Below are positions 10,132 to 21,298 of a stretch of DNA of 64,000 nucleotides, piece by piece. Source of the DNA: Sipunculus nudus (lineage: Eukaryota; Annelida; Sipuncula; Golfingiida; Sipunculidae). The stretch spans positions 11,405,508 through 11,469,507 of the forward strand of contig CM049313.1 in the NCBI GenBank assembly GCA_026874595.1. The letters run 5' to 3'. The notes under the pieces were generated by a model. The model had not been told where the DNA came from. It saw nothing but the letters and a program-made list of their open reading frames with translations, and made no database searches. The position numbers and the translations under genes are program-made. Position 1 is the first letter of the stretch. Every line of letters starts with the position of its first letter.

Positions 10132-11970
10132 TTACACCGGGTATTCTCCGGTAATACACAACACGGAAAAGATACACGAAACGTTAAGACAAATTGCTTT
10201 GGGCTTATATCAGAAAGCGAAATATTTAATATTACAAGAAAGATAAAGCCTGCAGGAGAGTGCGGTCACATGAAACCTACATTCCCATTCACACGAACTA
10301 ATAGCTAAAATGTCAATTATCCAGTCGTAAAATCTTCTGTCCTTCATTTAAGAGTCCGGTCCATTCAGCTGGTATGTCCGGCATGTTCGTTAAGGCGGTG
10401 ATGAAGCTCATTAAGGTGTCTTTAATGCCTGAGCATTATCGCACTTAGACATGGCTTGACCACACGTATCAAGTTAATCAGGCTGTTAATTGGACGGTGA
10501 TTTAAACGTTTGAGAACAAGGCTTCGTCTAGAGAAATAACTTATTTAGGGTCGAAATATCCATGCGGATAATGATTTGGCAAGAGCACCGTGTCTAAGTA
10601 CAAGTTTGTGCTTTCTGGATCATTCCTCGCCCCTAGCAAGCCATTTACTTCGGAATAACAACTGGACTGTGGGGCATTGGAAAATAGGTCAAGGTAAATA
10701 ATTAACGTAAGGAGCAACCTGTTACCTCTGATAAGTACCGTTCACAAAGGTCAGTCTTTGAAACTCGGCCACTGGAGATCCAGCGTAAACACGGACAGAA
10801 GAAAATAGTTCTCCACTTTTGGGACCTAAGAAAGTCTACCACCCAAAGATGAGTTGTTGTAGATCTACAAACATATTCGACTTTTCATATTCTAGTAGGT
10901 AATTCTAGACATTACACCCGTATCGTAGGTATTTCTTTTTCGTATTTGACATGAACACTACCACAAACTTCAAATCCACATCTCCCAATCTACATCCGTT
11001 TCTTCTGTTTATGCCCTATTTACAATGTACACAAAAGAAATCGTTGGTGGTATGCTGAGGGATCTTAGTAAAAAAAACCCGGCAAACTTATTTAAAACAT
11101 TTTTCGGCATTAAAAAAATACCGAGAAATGGCGAACCTTAGCTGAGAATAAAAATAGTAATAATTTAGATACGAAATTACTGATCAACTACAAATCCCAG
11201 TAAAGATACAATCGTCTCTAAATTAAGACCCCTTAAAAATTTTTTTAAAAATCTCCACTTCCACTCAACCGCAACTTTCCTCAGGACTCTACATCACTTC
11301 TAAATCATAGCAAAATACGCACGCGAGGCATGCTTGCAGTCACGCATGATTACATGCATAGTCTCTTGGTTGGCTTAAAAAATGAAAGAACAATTTGTAT
11401 ACTTTACGTAAGGAATTTGTGGGGGTAGGGGCTAGTCTCATGAAGACATGAATGAGTGTGTGGGTGTGTGTACAAAGAGCCTCACTGTATACCGAAACGC
11501 CCACCGATCGTAAGTGGTCAACAGGTCAGCTTGGAAACAATCTTTCCGACTACATAACATCACCAGGACGTAGTTTGACTTCAGAAGCCCATCCCACGAC
11601 TCCTGTGTATCGCGTACGAGTGTTCCCTTATGGCATGAATCAGAGAATACTTGACGTAAATTACTCCAAGTGCCACCCGTCCAGCCAAGCGACCCTGAAG
11701 ACATCAATGATCAGAGAATTCAAGTGCTCAGCGGCCAAATCAAATAAGGTGATGGCTGGCCATCGGCTACCGGGCCCTGAGGTCTTGGCATATCAAAGAT
11801 CTGGTCTTACATTGCAAATAAACCAGCGCTCTAATCCGGTCTTGCTAATTCCAAACAGCTGCCCCGTTGGACAAGGGTCAATCATTTAGCGAAGTAGCCA
11901 CAGGATACAAGGAAATCTTATTCACTATTCATGGTCATTGCTGTTTTAAAATTGCCCCTTTAGGTTGCTC
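10132..11970. other. unrecognised stretch with a 145-codon open frame
   Basis: A plus-strand frame spans 11452-11889 (145 codons) in a locally GC-richer patch; an 89-codon frame overlaps it in antisense. Neither has a domain I recognise, and no splice site or promoter supports either. The rest is AT-rich with no repeat unit seen. Confidence 0.3.
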
Positions 11971-12088
11971 CCTTTACACTCGTGTTAGCAGCTGTTGCTA
12001 TATTTAATCGACTGAGACGTATAAGACTATTAGTAGACGTTGCCTGGTTAGAAGACACTGTCTTCTTAGCAGTCGTTGCTGTACTGTG

Positions 12089-12342
12089 TTACGAGGTGAC
12101 ATAAAAGCGGACGGAACTGTCTCGCCAGTGAAGCTTGCTTTCCTAGCGAAGCGGTTGGTGCGCCGGCCTTGTGCGCCACCAACATGGGTTCGAATCCGGG
12201 ATCGGCTCAGTATTTTCCCCTAAATAATTGGGCTCGTCCAACGTGACGGTTAACTGTGTCGCCCAGGAAATTAGCTCACCAAAGTGCGACCCCAGGGATA
12301 ATTAGTCTTGTCCTGATAGCAGAACGCTCTAAAGAGGGAGTG
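12089..12342 (+). mobile_element. tRNA-derived SINE, dimer unit 1 (about 254 bp)
   Basis: A box-A-like TAGCGAAGCGGTTGGTGCGC and a perfect box B, GGTTCGAATCC, are spaced as in a tRNA. The following tail CAGTATTTTCCCCTAAATAA recurs in unit 2. Units start GTGTTACGAGGTGACATAAA and GTGCTACGGGATGACATAAA, 254 bp apart. The box A/B pair would be an internal RNA polymerase III promoter. The anticodon region is too degenerate to name the parent tRNA. Confidence 0.65.
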
Positions 12343-12488
12343 TGCTACGGGATGACATAAAAGTGGACTGAACTGTCTCGCTAGTGAAGCCTGCTTTGCT
12401 AGCGAAGCGGTTAGTACGCCGGAATTGTGTGCCACCGTTATGGGTTCGAATCCCTGATCGGCCCAGTATTTTCCCCTAAATAATTTTT
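12343..12488 (+). mobile_element. tRNA-derived SINE, dimer unit 2 (partial)
   Basis: Same box A (TAGCGAAGCGGTTAGTACGC) and box B (GGTTCGAATCC) as unit 1, with the same CAGTATTTTCCCCTAAATAA tail, after which it stops. Minisatellite sequence resumes at about 12490. Confidence 0.65.
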
Positions 12489-13020
12489 CTTCGTAACATC
12501 TGGCAAACGTTGCCCTGATAGAAGACAACGCCATGTTAGCATACATTGCCGTGTTAGCAGATGTTGCCATGTTAGAAGACATCAGGTATAGTTGTGACAG
12601 CAGACGCAGTCGTGTTAGGAGACATAGTCGTGGCGGCAGACAGTCGTGTTAGGAGACATCGTCGTGGCGGCAGACAGTCGTATTAGGAGACATAGTCGTG
12701 GCGGCAGACAGTCGTGTCAGGAGACATAGTCGTGGCGGCAGACAGTCGTGTCAGGAGACATAGTCGTGGCGGCAGACAGTCGTGTTAGGAGACATAGTCG
12801 TGGCGGCAGACAGTCGTGTCAGGAGACATAGTCGTGGCGGCAGACAGTCGTGTTAGGAGACATAGTCGTTGCGGCAGACAGTCGTGTAAGCAGGCGTAGT
12901 CGTGTGAGCAGTTGTCGTGTCAGCCGGCAAAATCGTGATAACAAATGTAGTCGTGTTAGCAGAGTATAAGGTATATACGTATTAGCAGGTGCTGTTGTGT
13001 TATCAGTGTATTCCTATTTG

Positions 13021-13899
13021 CAGACATTTTCTTCAAAGGCAGTTTAAATTTCAATTGAAAAATTAAAGGATTTTGCTTTTTATCTATTTGATGAGGATAT
13101 ATTCAATTTTAGGTTGAACAAGCCACAGAAAACAGACAAGCAAACAAACCAGAGCTGGCAAGCAAGTTCACACTTCATGAAAGAGTATAAAACACTTACA
13201 TAATTGGAATCGAGGACTAACCTTTCTGTTGACACAAGCGGGTTGGTGACAAATTGGGAGAAGTGAAAGGAGGCAGGCCGGGAAAATCAAGAGTTTGAGT
13301 AATGTATAAGAAAGGAAACGCAGTGGGAATCCGTGGACATTTTTATGACATCGTCCTGGGGCAACACGTGGAAGTTACTGGTCCAATTCTCTGTGTTTGG
13401 CTTCACAGTTTAGACCTGAGAAAATATCGGGGGCTGGGGGGAGCACGGAAAAAATCCGTCGACCAGATCCCTGATCATATAAAGACTTTGACTCAAAATC
13501 GCCTCCGCGTCCCTTTCCTAAATATTATTATTTTCCTATCTTTCACCACATATTACGGAGTACATAATTTGCATATTTGAATGTATTTATTTGCGCAATC
13601 CCCAACGTTTTATTTTTCATAATTGGAAAAATTATTGAAATCACATTGAAACGATTCTAGAATGTAGGTATAACTATAATACTAGCCTGGATATTAGGAA
13701 GTAATTATTTGTACCAAATCTGAAGTATTTACATACTCCAATAAGGTGTTGAAAGTTGTACATTAAAGAAATGAAAGATATATTGAATATGAGGCAAATT
13801 GCAATATTGTGTTCGAATTTTGATATCGATGAAGCATTTGATTACATTTCTAATTTGCAAGAGAAATTGATTTAGTTTTTAAAATCAGTGACATATATA
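13021..13899. other. no recognisable feature
   Basis: Contains a 92-codon frame (13302-13580) without recognisable motif; nothing else. Confidence 0.45.
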
Positions 13900-15251
13900 T
13901 TCAACAGCGAGACAGTCAGAAAGGGCACAGATCGCGTTACTCTTGCTTCAAGAATCTTCTAACATAACATCCTAGAAGGCCCTTAAAATATCTCCTAGGG
14001 AACCTGTTATTAATAAACTGCGACTTATATTCTCTGAGTTACGGGGCCTGTTATTGCTACCCGTAATATAATTGTAAATTTGACTCAAATGCCCCAGTAT
14101 CTGTACAACTAATCCATTGATTGCAATGATTTTTCTTCATTTTTAAAACCTACAAGTTGACAACCCAAGAGGTTCATGAAAAATCTCCGTAAAAACTTGA
14201 AATAAGGTCTCTGTTACCCATATCCGTCCAGCTATGGGGCTCGCAAGTACCCCCCCCCCCCCCCCGAAAAATTAAAAATTTAATACAAAAGCTCGAGCAT
14301 CTGAATAACTAGGGCATTAATCTCCATGATTCCTTCCATGCATATTGATCATGGAATATTTCATCATTTCCTATGGACTAGTGGCGCAACCTTTATACAC
14401 ATTATATTCCCTAATTTAGGGCCTTATAATGAAAGCAGTCCGGCCGTTTACAGGGCACCTCTACCTAGAAACTTTTAATTGTACATCTAGGGAGGTCCAA
14501 GGCAACCTTAAACGTTAAACAAGGTTATGATGATCTATATTTTGCGAACTACGGGTCCTTCAGTCCAAAGATCCTTCGAGAAATTTGCCAAAACTGATTA
14601 AAAGCACCTTGACATTCCGGCAGGCACAGATTGTATCGGCTAGTCCCAGAGTCTTCTAACGTAACATCCAGGGAAGTCTTAGTCAAATCTCCATGAAAAG
14701 CATGGTTTTAAGCACCCAGACAGTCGTACAGGGCACAAAACATTGCTGTTGGACCTAGAACCTTTTAATTTGACATCTAGGAATGTACTTGGTAAATCTC
14801 CTATGTCCTGAAATCGTGTCACTGTAACCTATATTGCGTAAGCTGTATGAAAAAATCATGATATTCGCACTGATTAAGTAAGATGGGCACAAATAAGTAC
14901 AGTTTGGCCTTGAACCTTCTAAGTTAAAATTCAAGGAGGTCCTGGGCAAATCTCATTCAACACTCGGGAACTCCTGTATATTCCTAGAAAACCTATATTC
15001 TGTGAAAGAGCATGATTTTAGCATCCATATAGTGAGACGGACTCAAAATTTTAGTGAATGGATTTAAAAACTTCTGACTAAGCATCAAAAGAGTTGCTGG
15101 TAAAATCTTCTTGGAAACCCTAAAATTCACTTACCTATTTTTCAAAGACTATGGGCAAAAAAAAAAAAATGATTTTGAGCATTTTTGAAGTCATTGTTCA
15201 AGGTTCAAATATTTTTCACCAGATCAAAACATGAATAAGTAAGTCAAATTC
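13900..15251 (-). repeat. degenerate array of about 155-bp units plus one inverted 337-bp-type unit
   Basis: The landmark TTCTAACGTAACATCCAGGG, with variants, recurs near 13949, 14463, 14643, 14752, 14910 and 15061, mostly 150-180 bp apart. Around 14180-14410 lies a reverse-complement copy of the 337-bp unit, with AGGTCTCTGTTACCCATATC, GTACCCCCC and CTAGTGGCGCAACC. It closes at 15252-15285 with the inverted border motif also present at 4927. Units are strongly diverged, so this is an old array. Confidence 0.7.
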
Positions 15252-15285
15252 AGCTGAGCGTCTTGGTCCATGGGCAACTTGTTAA
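15252..15285 (-). repeat. conserved border motif, inverted copy
   Basis: Reverse-complemented this reads AACAAGTTGCCCATGGACCA then AGACGCTCAGCTGA, close to 4927-4961. It marks the edge of the satellite array in opposite orientation. Confidence 0.5.
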
Positions 15286-15659
15286 TTATTCTAATATATT
15301 TTCTTTAATACTGATTCCTGTAAGTCATCAGTCTTTTACTCCAAGGGATGTCACCAATTTTTATCATTTCAATCATGAAAGTAGTGAGAATTCGACCCAT
15401 TAACAAAATAAATAATTCACTTCGTGATTCTATATATAGAACATTCGATGGAGTGTTGTGTTTAAATTTATAACTAAGCAATTAAGGTATGATTTTACTA
15501 TAACATCGTCCCTTGCTGGTTACAGAACTGTAATTTTACCCTTCTTACATTCAAACATTTTCGCAATAAAAAACTATTTATGCTTGTAACATAATGACGA
15601 CTTTAATAATCAAAATCATCATTTCAGTTATTCTCCATATAAATATACCCACTGATTGG
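15286..15659. other. no recognisable feature
   Basis: AT-rich; nothing recognised. Confidence 0.5.
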
Positions 15660-15719
15660 TTCGAATCATTTCAAAATTTAGAATTCCTCTGACTAGTGAA
15701 AGATTTGAAATGATTCGAA
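15660..15719. repeat. perfect inverted repeat, 16-bp arms, 28-bp loop
   Basis: TTCGAATCATTTCAAA at 15660-15675 is exactly inverted as TTTGAAATGATTCGAA at 15704-15719. Pairing stops on both sides. No gene or known element surrounds it. Confidence 0.9.
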
Positions 15720-16258
15720 ACTGAACGTAGCCCATTTGCGTCATTGCCAGCTAATATGAAAGTTCTGATATCTTTTTACAACTTACCGTGCAGAAACATA
15801 ATATGTCAGGGAAAGTTCCCCAACCTTTTTATTACGTTCGTTTCTGTAACGTTTTCACAAAAATCCGACAGGAGAGCCAGAGGAAGAATTTAACTGACAT
15901 ACCATCGGCACTACAATGCTGATTATATGCAATAAATATTTTCATACAATGTGTATCATGGGGCAGCTGACACGGTCTGTCAAGCTTTAACAGGGCCTTG
16001 AATAGACACGCATCCGACCTGTCTGTCTATAAGAAAGATGGTCAAGTGTAAAAGTAAACTTGAGGAAATTCAATTTTTCAGCCACTAAAGGTGTCGTGTG
16101 ATTTGATGGAATATTTGCCTTTTTGTAAAGGTCAACCAGGAACATAAATTGGTTGACGTCAAGTGAGGAATTTGACGGGAATGACCAAGGAGAGAGCGCC
16201 CGTGAATTTGCAATTACATATCTCGGTTGCCGCTTGTCAAATCTGAATAATACAGTAA
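15720..16258. other. no recognisable feature
   Basis: No repeat unit or coding signature recognised. Confidence 0.5.
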
Positions 16259-16260
16259 TA

Positions 16261-16402
16261 CAGTTCTACCTCGCTTAACGGTCACCTAGGTTTAGCGACC
16301 ACCTCAAAATAAAAAACCATTTTTTCATGGTCCCAATTTTATTTTGCTCAGTATTTTAGACCTAGCTTAGTCGACCAACTTGGAAATGCGGCCAGTTAAT
16401 TG
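16261..16402 (+). mobile_element. pogo/Tigger-like transposon end (half element)
   Basis: CAGTTCTACCTCGCTTAACG follows TA and is continued by GTCACCTAGGTTTAGCGACC, the double CGGT-type motif of pogo/Tigger ends. The partner end was not found, so I treat it as a truncated non-autonomous copy. Confidence 0.5.
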
Positions 16403-16790
16403 GCGGTAGTAATTTGGATAGAAGAAATGACAGTATTAAGCCATTTAATAGTGCATGGATTACGCCCATTTCTAACTGCATATTGATTGACTCTGTTTAT
16501 GGAACTCGCCAAGCAGTAAAAATATTAATATGAATAGAATAATAGCCAAAAATAAAAAAATAACAGGAATAAAACTTTCTTTTTAAATCAGTTGAAATAC
16601 ACAATATAGCTTAAGATAATTTAACATGTAATGAAATGTTTGGGTTTACCGCTCAAAGTACGAAACTAATACTTTTTCAATAATTATGGTTTTGTGATAA
16701 AAAATTTAATGTGTACGTCTAGTCAGAGAAGGTCACTTTATAGACTCATGGTGGACCCGGCCCTTCATCATATCATTAAACTCTTATTTT
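16403..16790. other. no recognisable feature
   Basis: AT-rich, nothing recognised. Confidence 0.5.
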
Positions 16791-16791
16791 T

Positions 16792-17225
16792 TTTTTATTT
16801 TCGATAAGCTTTTAGTCACATTCTTATCTCTTATCATTGAAGGTCAAAATTTAAAATCATAACCATTGTAACATTGTAACCTAATTAATATAATAAGCTC
16901 TGAGATCATAAGCTCGACATCCACAGTCTAGTAAACACAGACTTGACGTTTGGCATTAAAACACTTTTTACCTATAATAAATAGTGAAGAATAATTTATG
17001 GTTGAGTATATTTATTTTCGATAAGCTTTTAGTCACTTTCTTATCTCTTATCATTGAAGGTCAAAATTTAAAATCATAACCATTGTAACATTGTAACCTA
17101 ATTAATATAATAAGCTCTGAGATCATAAGCTCGACATCCACAGTCTAGTAAACACAGACTTGACGTTTGGCATTAAAACACTTTTTACGTATAATAAATA
17201 GTGAAGAATAATTTATGGTTGAGTA
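16792..17225 (+). repeat. recent 217-bp tandem duplication
   Basis: TTTATTTTCGATAAGCTTTT begins both copies, 217 bp apart, and both end TTATGGTTGAGTA (17008 and 17225). I see only two or so differences (ACATTC versus ACTTTC, ACCTATA versus ACGTATA), so the duplication is recent or is an allele or assembly join. Confidence 0.95.
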
Positions 17226-19523
17226 AACAAAATCAGGTAATAATATGGATTCATTTGATACAACTGTTACTTCCATTCACATTTCAGTTAACCAACTAAG
17301 ACAAATTTGCTCTTCCAAAACGGGTTTTCACAAATTTCTTAAAACATCGTTTCGGTCAATTATTCAATCATCTGAGGGATGTGTCTCACAAGCCATCAAG
17401 GATAATGATTTCTAAGTTCACGCATATGTTTGAAAACATGTGACCGAAAAGGTATACATTTTATACAGTTATAGGCCATTTTAAACAAAGAACCATTTTT
17501 TAATTTGTCAAAATTAAAAACAAAATAAAATCAAAAAGAAAGAGAATACCAAGACTTAACAGATCAAAGTAGAATACAAGTTCAAGGCCAATATGTAACG
17601 GCCACTATACAATATATTCTTAATTAAAAATCCACACCGTAAGAGTAAGATCGATCAAGAGACATGGGACATTATAACAATTTATAAATTTTGTTAAGGT
17701 TACGACCGGTATTTGGGTCAACCGTTACCATAAATGTCCACCACACGACACCGGCAGCCGCCGCCTCATTATGGCTTAAATGTTGCCACGTAAAAGCGAC
17801 CTAATGCTTACTTAACCAATGATCCTTAAAATTGGACGCCTGGCATTAGCTTATTATGCGACTTTCAGCTTCATACGAAACTGTGCTTTGTCGGAAGTGC
17901 CGGTAGATTGCTCAGTTTTTTGTTCTGCAAGCATATCTGATTCGTAACAAAATAGATGATCGCTGTGCACCGAAGCCATTAATTATTTGTTATTATCTGT
18001 CAATTATGGGTAAATCAGTTTGCCTTTAGCTATTTTCTGGTTATAGCAAATTTATATATAGTAATAGATCCGCTGATCGGCTGTATACCTTTAAAGTAGT
18101 TGGTGATGGTGATTGATACAATGCTTTCCTTTTAACCTGAGCACTGACCAAGGTCGACCTATCATACTTGCAATGGAAGTGATTGATAACGTCACGTACC
18201 GAATTTGGAACAGGAATCACTGAACACCTATTGTCCATTCATTCTATCTTGGCACGCGGATGAAGTGCAAGTAGTACCTTTGTGATGTTACAAGGCTGAA
18301 AGTAGTCACCTTGCCTCAGACATACCACACAGCACTTTTTATGGATGCACTAAATATAGTTCTGTGAAAAATCTGGTATTCCATGACTATTTTAACCTAC
18401 AAGCCTGTAAAAGTAAATTACTTTGGTTCTTAAAGATAAATAATTAATTGTAATTAAAGTTATACTGAGTTAAATCTAAAAATTTATCTATAAAAACATG
18501 CAATTTGTACCCTGACGGACCATCTCTACTGTGATGTAATAACAATTATCATGTCCACTATGAACAATTACCTAAGAAATATATATGTTCACATATGAAT
18601 GAGTGTAATGGAGAGATATATGAATGTTTTCTTTCCTTATTATATATATTGTCTCTTCAAATTTGGATTGCTTGTATTAGACTGCAAGATGACCAAGCTG
18701 GCTCAAACTACATGTATTAACATACATGCACATCTAGCACAGTTCCTCTTGCGTGAACGGTTATAATCTTCAATTGAAATATTTCCCTTCTAACTCCTTG
18801 AATTAATTGTCTTCTGGTGTGTTGGGGCGAGGGATTACTAATACTGGTTATCCTTGATATTTTGCAAGCAAAAGTAATGGAAAATACACAGATCTACTTA
18901 TCAGTACTGAGCTATCATTTCAAGTACCCAGATCAGGAATGACCCAACTTGTATGTAACTTGACATTTCAAGATCTGCTGTTCAGACCTGTGTGCCTGCA
19001 GACCTAGAGGGTCTACTTTATTTTGGAACCATCTTAAGAACTTATTATAACTGTATGTTACTAAGTTTTTCACTTGGTTAGCCCTATTATTTGAAGTTTC
19101 CACGCATTCAAGTGAATGAATTTTGTGTTGGTCCCCATTCCTGTTGTGGACATCAGTGACTCTGGGTACAGGCTGGTTTACCCTTCTCCAGGCCTCTGAC
19201 AAGGTCATTTATCATATGGAGATGTCACAAAAATATGTAAATAACAAATAGAAATGACACAAAATTTCAGCTGAAAACTGTAGATTATGTTCTGCTTAAA
19301 ACATATGTAAAATATGAATGGGATATTTCGACAAATATTTATTTTAAAATGAAAATGAATGAATGGACCTAGTTTTGGCCTTGAGTGATTATATTTGACC
19401 CATGGTGATGTGTATCAGCCACAGAGGTCATTATGCTCCCCCTAGGGTTAACAGATCTGATAGCAGGATCGCATCAGATTGGTGAAATCGAATCGCCAGG
19501 CCAAGTTAGCCTGAATAGACTAA
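17226..19523. other. unrecognised non-coding stretch
   Basis: A 91-codon minus-strand frame (18933-19208) is the longest and matches no family known to me. It may be an anonymous dispersed repeat. No RNA gene, promoter or array was seen. Confidence 0.4.
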
Positions 19524-19527
19524 AAAT
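19524..19527. repeat. 4-bp target-site duplication AAAT, left
   Basis: AAAT directly precedes the TGTTACAG terminus and is repeated at 22046-22049 after the CCGTAACA terminus. Four base pairs matches the duplication at the solo LTR (44814-44817). Confidence 0.6.
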
Positions 19528-20668
19528 TGTTACAGGTGCTCTTTTTATTGTGTGACACGGGCGTAACTCGTGTTGTGACACCCTCGCCGGGCCGTTTGTT
19601 GCATTTTATGTTTAATCCGTACTGGCTGAACTCTCGTTGTCATGCTGGCTTGGGTTTTCCGCCTGGTCGTGAGTCACGTGTACACCATGGTGTGTCTCTG
19701 CGCGTGTTTACTGTGTTGTGCAAGATCTTATAGACTGTTCGAGAAGTGGAAAATTCTCAGCTTGGGGTGTGAAGGAATATAAAGGGGCTCTGTTTTAGAG
19801 CCAGTCAGACAGAGAGCAGCAGGGCAGAATCCAGCGGACGCAGAAGCGTGTGTCAGTTTCTAGGACCTTTTCCGACGCATGCGGCAATAATAGACTTTCT
19901 AAGACTTTCTCCTGGATTTTATGCATTTGGACTTCAGTTTACTTTCTGGATTGTTACTTATCGTTTTGACGGGATTGTATCCAGGTACTGTGCACATTTT
20001 TTTATTTTTGTGAATGTATTGATTTGTTGTTATACCGCTGTTTTACCTAGGGGCTTTCTCGCCTGGCCGACATCGCACACAGCCATGTTCTTCTAGATGA
20101 TTCCTGTAACGCGTGTTTACTGTGTTGTGTAAAATCTTTTAGATTGTTCGAAAAATAGAAGCGTCTCGGCTTGAGATGAAAAGGTAAATAATGGGGCTGT
20201 GTTTTAGAGCCAAGAGAGAGAGAGAGAGCAGAGAAGATTCCGGCGGACGCAGAAGCGTGTGTGTCAGTTTCTAGGACCTTATCCGATGAGTGCGGGAATT
20301 ATAGATTTTCTTCAGACTTTCTCCTGGATTTTGACGAGTCCTGTTTGGACTTCAGTTTACTTTCTGGATTGTTACAAGAGCTTTCCATGGGACTGTTATT
20401 CTCCGAGAGTATACATTTAAAGAACTTATCTTTGTGAAGGTGGTGGTCTCGAGGTACTGTGCACATTGTTTATTTTACTGTGTGATTGTATTGATTTGTT
20501 GTTATATCGCTGTTATACTGTTAAATTGTATTGATTTAGTGTATTGTAATGTTAGGGTTGTTTTAAGAATAAATTATAGTTATTTGTTAACAAGAAACCA
20601 TTGACCTCTTTATTCATTCCCCTAGACATTTCACGCTGCCTAGTGTTACAGAATCTGATTTTTTTATC
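19528..20668 (+). repeat. 5' LTR with internal tandem duplication
   Basis: It is about 1.14 kb, versus 790 bp for the solo LTR of the same family. A segment from about 19640-20047, running from GCCTGGTCG-type U3 sequence through a TATA-like GAATATAAAGGGGC to GCTGTTTTAC, is repeated in diverged form at about 20050-20530. Near the end are AATAAATTATAG (a polyadenylation signal), TTATTTGTTAACAAGAAACC and GTGTTACAGAATCTGATTTT. The last roughly 60 bp of the LTR are missing at the junction with integrase. Confidence 0.8.
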
Positions 20669-21298
20669 TCCGTTATATGCCAAAAGTGTTGTCAAAGCTC
20701 TGACCATGTTTTTTACAACTTTTGGTTACCAAAATCCGTCCAGTCTGACCAAGGGTCTTATTTTATGTCTGGCTTATTCCAACAAGTTTTGCTTGAGCAA
20801 GGTGTAAAACAGTACAGCTCTTCGCCATACCATCCTGAGAGTCAGGGCGCCCTCGAGCGTTTTCACCAGACATTAAAAAAAACATGATCAGAACTTATTG
20901 CTATGACACACAGAAAGACTGGAATGAAGGAATCCACCTATTGCTGTTTGCTGTCAGAGAATCCTTTCTAGAGTCCTTGGGTTTCAGTCCCTTTGAACTA
21001 GTTTTTGGACACTCCGTTCGAGGTCCACTGAAACTGCTTAAAGAAAAACTCTTGTGTGAAAATCCTGATTCTCTTAGTTTACTGCAGTACGTCTAAGACT
21101 TTCGCACTAAACTACACAATGCTTGTGAGATTGCACAGTCAAATAAAAAATCTGCACAAAGTATGACAAGCACACTGTAAGTAGGACGTTTGAGCCTGGT
21201 GAAAAGGTCCTTGCCTTACTTCGCATCCCTGGCAGACCTCTGCAAGCTAGGTATTTTTGTCCTTATATTGTTGACAAGAAAGTCAGTGATTAATACTG
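20669..21298 (+). pseudogene. integrase fragment (DDE core second half and C-terminal domain)
   Basis: The fragment starts inside the core domain. SDQG supplies the second catalytic Asp, and GALERFHQ supplies the Glu 36 positions on, giving the canonical D35E spacing. The zinc finger and first Asp are deleted. Three frames are used: a shift near 20731 and another at the poly-A run 20874-20883, plus a stop at about 21094. Downstream, FEPGEKVLALLRIPGRPLQA and ARYFCPYIV mark the C-terminal GPY/F-type domain. The function would have been joining of element cDNA to host DNA; it is inactive. Confidence 0.8.

Larger units (their letters stand above)
11975..13020 (+). repeat. 17-bp/34-bp minisatellite, interrupted by a SINE dimer
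   Basis: The outer parts (11975-12088, 12490-12600, 12890-13020) contain degenerate GTTAGCAGATGTTGCC / GTTAGAAGACA units of about 17 bp. From about 12603 to 12895 these become a regular 34-bp unit, CGTGTTAGGAGACATAGT plus CGTGGCGGCAGACAGT, in eight or nine near-identical copies. The 34-bp unit looks like two diverged 17-bp halves that were then amplified together. A tRNA-derived SINE pair lies between the left part and the rest. Confidence 0.85.

Noticed and set aside
11452-11889. 145-codon frame as a gene
   Set aside because: No motif recognised, and an 89-codon antisense frame covers the same GC-richer patch equally well.
4786-16402. The two pogo-like ends as termini of one large transposon
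   Set aside because: Both ends are in the same orientation, not inverted, and unrelated elements lie between them.
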